Source: Oscillospiraceae bacterium
GTDB lineage: Bacteria; Bacillota_A; Clostridia; Oscillospirales; Oscillospiraceae
Reading direction: 5' to 3'
DNA: 25,319 nucleotides
Assembly (NCBI GenBank): GCA_017470325.1
Contig: JAFUES010000015.1
Span: 1 to 25,319 of the forward strand
In this document: positions 22,936 through 25,319 of the stretch, piece after piece
Layout: every line of letters starts with the position of its first letter
Numbering within the stretch: the stretch's first letter is position 1
Notes under the pieces: model-generated
Told to the model about the DNA's origin: nothing
The model's database searches: none
Seen by the model: only the letters and a program-made list of their open reading frames with translations
Made by a program: the position numbers and the translations under genes

Positions 22936-24021
22936 ATGAAGAGAATGACCCGTGTTGCGCTGGTCACCAGCGGCGGCGATTGTCAGGGCTTGAACGCCGC
23001 CATACGCGGTATCGGCAAGACCCTGTATGAGAAGCTCGATAATGTGGAGATCTACGGCATGTACGATGGCTATCGGGGTCTCATCGAGTGCGACTATAAA
23101 TTTATGGAGCCGCGGGACTTCTCCGGCATCCTCACCCAGGGCGGCACGATCCTGGGTACTTCCCGGCAGCGCTATGTCCCGGGCAAGGACATTGTGGATG
23201 AGCAGGGCAAGAGCCTGCTGCCCGACATGCTGCATACCTATAACCGCTTGAACCTGGACTGCCTGGTCATCATGGGCGGCAACGGGACCCAGAAGAGCGC
23301 CAAGCTCATCTCCGATTACGGCATGAACGTGATCACTCTGCCCAAGACCATCGACAACGATATCTACGGCACGGATACCACCTTCGGCTTCCAGAGCGCC
23401 GTAGACATTGCCACCAATGTGATCGACTACATCCATTCTACCGCCAGCTCCCACGGGCGCATTTTCGTAGTGGAGCTGATGGGCCGCGACGCCGGCTGGC
23501 TGACGCTGAATGCGGGCATTGCCAGCGGCGCGGACGTGATCCTGATCCCGGAGATCCCCTATGATATCCACAAGGTGGCAGAGCTGGTTGAAAGCCGCCG
23601 CCGCAGAGGCAGCAGCTTCTCCATCGTAGCATGCGCAGAAGGCGCCGTCTCCATCGACGACACGGTCCTGGATGAAGAGGCCAGCCGCAAGAAGAAAGAA
23701 AACAGCATGTATCCCACGGTTTCCTATGCCATCGCGGCGGAGCTGGAGAAGCTCACCGGCATGGAGGCCCGCGTTACGGTCCCCGGCCACTATCAGCGCG
23801 GCGGTCCCCCCTGCCCCTATGACCGGGCCCTGGCCACCCAGTTCGGCACAGCCGCGGCAGAGCTGATCATCAACCGGGAGTACGGCCGCATGGTCGCCAT
23901 CCAGGACGGCAAAATCACCTCCATCCCCCTGGAGGAGGCCGCCAGCAAGACCAAGTTCCTGCCAGTGGATCATCCCATGATCCAGGTAGCCCGCAACATC
24001 GGCATCAGCTTCGGCGACTGA
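22936..24021 (+). CDS. pfkA: 6-phosphofructokinase (ATP- or pyrophosphate-dependent)
   Basis: This 361-residue enzyme phosphorylates fructose 6-phosphate in glycolysis. It begins VALVTSGGDCQGLNAAIRG (usual GGDAPGMNA). GTILGTSR holds the phosphate-binding Arg, and PKTIDNDIYGTD (136-147) holds the catalytic Asp140. ELMGRDAGWL is as in the longer PFK group. The donor-site residues are mixed. MGGNGTQ places Asn116 where E. coli PfkA has the Mg-binding Asp103 and keeps Gly117 (ATP type), while Lys137 occupies the Gly124 position as in pyrophosphate-dependent and group III enzymes. ATG 22936 has TGGAGG seven bases upstream; a longer frame lacks a site. An SDR gene follows after 57 bases with no terminator seen. 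The donor cannot be settled by sequence reading. Confidence 0.92.
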   Translation: MKRMTRVALVTSGGDCQGLNAAIRGIGKTLYEKLDNVEIYGMYDGYRGLIECDYKFMEPRDFSGILTQGGTILGTSRQRYVPGKDIVDEQGKSLLPDMLHTYNRLNLDCLVIMGGNGTQKSAKLISDYGMNVITLPKTIDNDIYGTDTTFGFQSAVDIATNVIDYIHSTASSHGRIFVVELMGRDAGWLTLNAGIASGADVILIPEIPYDIHKVAELVESRRRRGSSFSIVACAEGAVSIDDTVLDEEASRKKKENSMYPTVSYAIAAELEKLTGMEARVTVPGHYQRGGPPCPYDRALATQFGTAAAELIINREYGRMVAIQDGKITSIPLEEAASKTKFLPVDHPMIQVARNIGISFGD

Positions 24022-24078
24022 GCCGCAGCACCTGTCTTGCATTTGCATAAGCCGTGAAGAAAAGGAAACGCTATTGCT

Positions 24079-24837
24079 ATGAAAATTGCTGTGATCACCG
24101 GCGCGTCCTCCGGTATGGGGCGGGAGTTTTTCTACGCGCTGGACAAGGAAGAACGATTCGATGAGATCTGGGTCATCGCCCGGCGGGAGCATCGCCTGGA
24201 GGAATTGAAGGCCAAATGCCGCAACTCCATCCGCCCGCTTGTCCTGGATCTGCAAAAGCGGGAAAGCCTGGAAGAATACCGGCAGCTTCTGGAAGCAGAA
24301 AAGCCGGAGATCTCCGTACTGGTCAACGCCGCGGGCTTCGGTCTTTTCGGCGTCTTTGAGGAGATGGACATGTCCCGCCAGCTGGACATCATCGATTTGA
24401 ATGCCAGGGGCCTCACCGGCATGTGCTACCTGAGCCTGCCCTATATGCAAGCCGGCAGCCGGATCATCAATATGGGCTCCATGTCCTCCTGGCAGCCGGT
24501 GCCCTATATCAATGTGTATGGCGCCTCCAAGGCCTATGTGCTCAGCTTTTCCCGGGCCCTGGGCAGGGAGCTGAAAGGGCGCGGCATCCAGGTCATGGCC
24601 GTCTGCCCCGGCTGGATCACCACGGAATTTTTCGAGCACGCCGTCCATGACGATACCATCCGCTATTATAATCGCTTCTATCCGCCGGAGCAGGTCATCG
24701 AAAAGGCTTTGCGGGATTTGAAAAAGGGCAAGACCGTTTCGATCCTGGGCCTGCCGGAGCAGCTGCAGGCCGCCATGGTCAAGCACCTGCCGGTCAATTT
24801 CGTAATGAACACCTGGTGTAAACAACAGGGAAAGTGA
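24079..24837 (+). CDS. SDR-family NAD(P)-dependent oxidoreductase
   Basis: This 252-residue classical short-chain dehydrogenase/reductase has the cofactor motif TGASSGMG (residues 7-14), NAAGFG for the NNAG motif, Ser in INMGSMSSW, and the catalytic YGASK (Tyr-x-x-x-Lys). VCPGWITTEFF after the active site is typical. An Arg pair after the second strand (VIARREHRL) favours NADP(H). AAGGAAA lies about 11 bases before the ATG. It is followed after ten bases by a small unknown gene, probably co-transcribed, and may share a transcript with pfk. The substrate is unknown. Confidence 0.93.
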   Translation: MKIAVITGASSGMGREFFYALDKEERFDEIWVIARREHRLEELKAKCRNSIRPLVLDLQKRESLEEYRQLLEAEKPEISVLVNAAGFGLFGVFEEMDMSRQLDIIDLNARGLTGMCYLSLPYMQAGSRIINMGSMSSWQPVPYINVYGASKAYVLSFSRALGRELKGRGIQVMAVCPGWITTEFFEHAVHDDTIRYYNRFYPPEQVIEKALRDLKKGKTVSILGLPEQLQAAMVKHLPVNFVMNTWCKQQGK

Positions 24838-24847
24838 GGACAAGGAC

Positions 24848-25174
24848 ATGATCCAGCCAAATGACGTCAACAAAGTGGCAAACGAGGATTGGGAAGACTT
24901 CAAGAAAAAGGCAGCGCAGGACGAGCTGTATTACACCGGACCTGGTGATCTATTGGATACGCCGGAGGGCCGCGCCAAGTTCTGTCGTCTGAATGAGTCC
25001 GGCGCTTTCAACAAGCAGGACCCGGACTTCCCCACCCATAAGATCTGGGTATTCAACAACCAGGGTGAGGGCATGGTGATCAAGAAGCGCAGCCGCGTGG
25101 ACCCAGCCCTGATGGAGGATGTGGAATACAACGCCGACGGGATCGAGATCAGCCGCTCCTATGAGCCGGCATAA
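24848..25174 (+). CDS. Small hypothetical protein (108 residues)
   Basis: I do not recognise this family. It is a soluble protein with many charged residues (NEDWEDFKKKAAQDELYY near the start), an internal GPGDLLDTPEGRAKFCRL segment and a basic-then-acidic C-terminal half (IKKRSRVDPALMEDVEYN). There is no signal peptide, membrane segment or cysteine cluster. AAGGAC precedes the ATG by four bases, and the gene starts ten bases after the SDR stop, supporting a real, co-transcribed gene. A group II intron begins about eight bases past its stop on the other strand, so its original terminator may lie beyond the intron. Confidence 0.65.
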   Translation: MIQPNDVNKVANEDWEDFKKKAAQDELYYTGPGDLLDTPEGRAKFCRLNESGAFNKQDPDFPTHKIWVFNNQGEGMVIKKRSRVDPALMEDVEYNADGIEISRSYEPA

Positions 25175-25182
25175 CAAACATA

Positions 25183-25319
25183 ATAGGGTAGAAAGGGGTT
25201 AAGGCCCCTCCCTCCCGTTGCACCGTACGTACCGGTCAGGTATACGGCGCTACATCAAAGCAGAAATTCAAGTACAACTTGCGAGATAGTACGCCAAGGG
25301 ATCGACCAAGCCGGGTCGA
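25183..25319 (-). mobile_element. 3' end of a group II intron (window-truncated)
   Basis: Read on the minus strand, the segment holds a domain V-like hairpin, then a domain VI-like hairpin with a bulged A, and ends in ...CCCTAT, matching the AY 3' end of group II introns. The predicted 3' splice site is at about 25183, eight bases beyond the small hypothetical gene. The rest of the intron, including any reverse transcriptase, lies right of the window. The first 70 bases on the minus strand may include the end of a maturase frame, but no frame is convincing. Confidence 0.75.
25186..25250 (-). ncRNA. Group II intron domains V and VI
   Basis: Domain V: 25250 to 25220 on the minus strand, lower helix GCGCCGTA / TACGGTGC, a two-base CG bulge on the 3' side, then a short TACC / GGTA helix. 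The triad position reads CGC, as in some bacterial (group IIC) introns. Domain VI: 25216 to 25186, a 12-pair helix with two G-U pairs and one unpaired A at 25189, three pairs from its base. That A would be the branch point, about seven bases from the splice site. Confidence 0.72.

Noticed and set aside
22912..24903. 663-codon minus-strand frame opposite pfk and the SDR gene
   Set aside because: Both plus-strand genes have catalytic motifs and ribosome sites; the antisense frame has neither.
25268..25318. C-terminus of an intron-encoded reverse transcriptase on the minus strand
   Set aside because: All three minus-strand frames run open for some codons before a stop and none shows a recognisable maturase or HNH ending in so short a stretch.
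1..25319. A defence island, biosynthetic cluster, CRISPR array or prophage
   Set aside because: All genes but one belong to recognisable core or common families, and no spaced direct-repeat array, integrase, toxin-antitoxin pair or phage gene was seen.

Overview
The window looks like the chromosome of an anaerobic, GC-rich member of the Clostridia (Oscillospiraceae/Ruminococcaceae-like). The reasons are a high-GC coding bias with AT-rich promoters, strong AGGAGG-type ribosome binding sites, vegetative TTGACA-17-TATAAT promoters, a perfect CIRCE element, a Na+-type membrane pyrophosphatase, CapA-family anchored proteins, DegV, and a recJ-rel-dtd-MBL cluster as found in Firmicutes. The genus is an inference. 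No tRNA, rRNA or CRISPR array is visible, and no gene-free stretch exceeds about 220 bases.

Layout. 1-1467: 3' two thirds of a membrane pyrophosphatase (hppA), closed by a strong terminator. 1639-4688: two tandem paralogous CapA-like surface proteins, each with its own similar promoter, then a flavodoxin-like protein. 4737-5498 (-): TatD hydrolase, divergent from an NhaC-type antiporter (5619-6929) with back-to-back promoters. 6957-7394 (-): an Hsp20 chaperone under a CIRCE operator. 7613-11115 (-): an amino-acid ABC transporter (binding lipoprotein, permease, ATPase) that runs directly into alanine racemase. 11295-13755 (-): a metal ABC transporter (znuA-, znuC- and znuB-like) with overlapping genes. 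13880-14461: a LOG-family protein. 14551-21843: a tightly packed run recJ-rel-dtd-MBL hydrolase-nucleotidyltransferase-galE ending in a bidirectional terminator. 21895-22743 (-): DegV. 22936-25174: phosphofructokinase, an SDR oxidoreductase and a small unknown protein. About 25183-25319 (-): the 3' end (domains V and VI) of a group II intron cut by the window edge.

How it works together. Mostly this is core physiology: pyrophosphate and Na+ energetics (HppA, NhaC, PFK of uncertain phosphoryl donor), amino-acid uptake linked to D-alanine supply, metal uptake, stringent response with DNA repair and D-aminoacyl-tRNA proofreading, and UDP-sugar supply for the envelope. I see no clear new defence or mobile system. 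The points most worth a second look are the intron fragment, the ABC-racemase operon with its intercistronic hairpin, the duplicated CapA pair, the unusual metal-binding lipoprotein, the PFK active site, and two divergent promoter pairs whose -35 boxes are only 6-7 bp apart.
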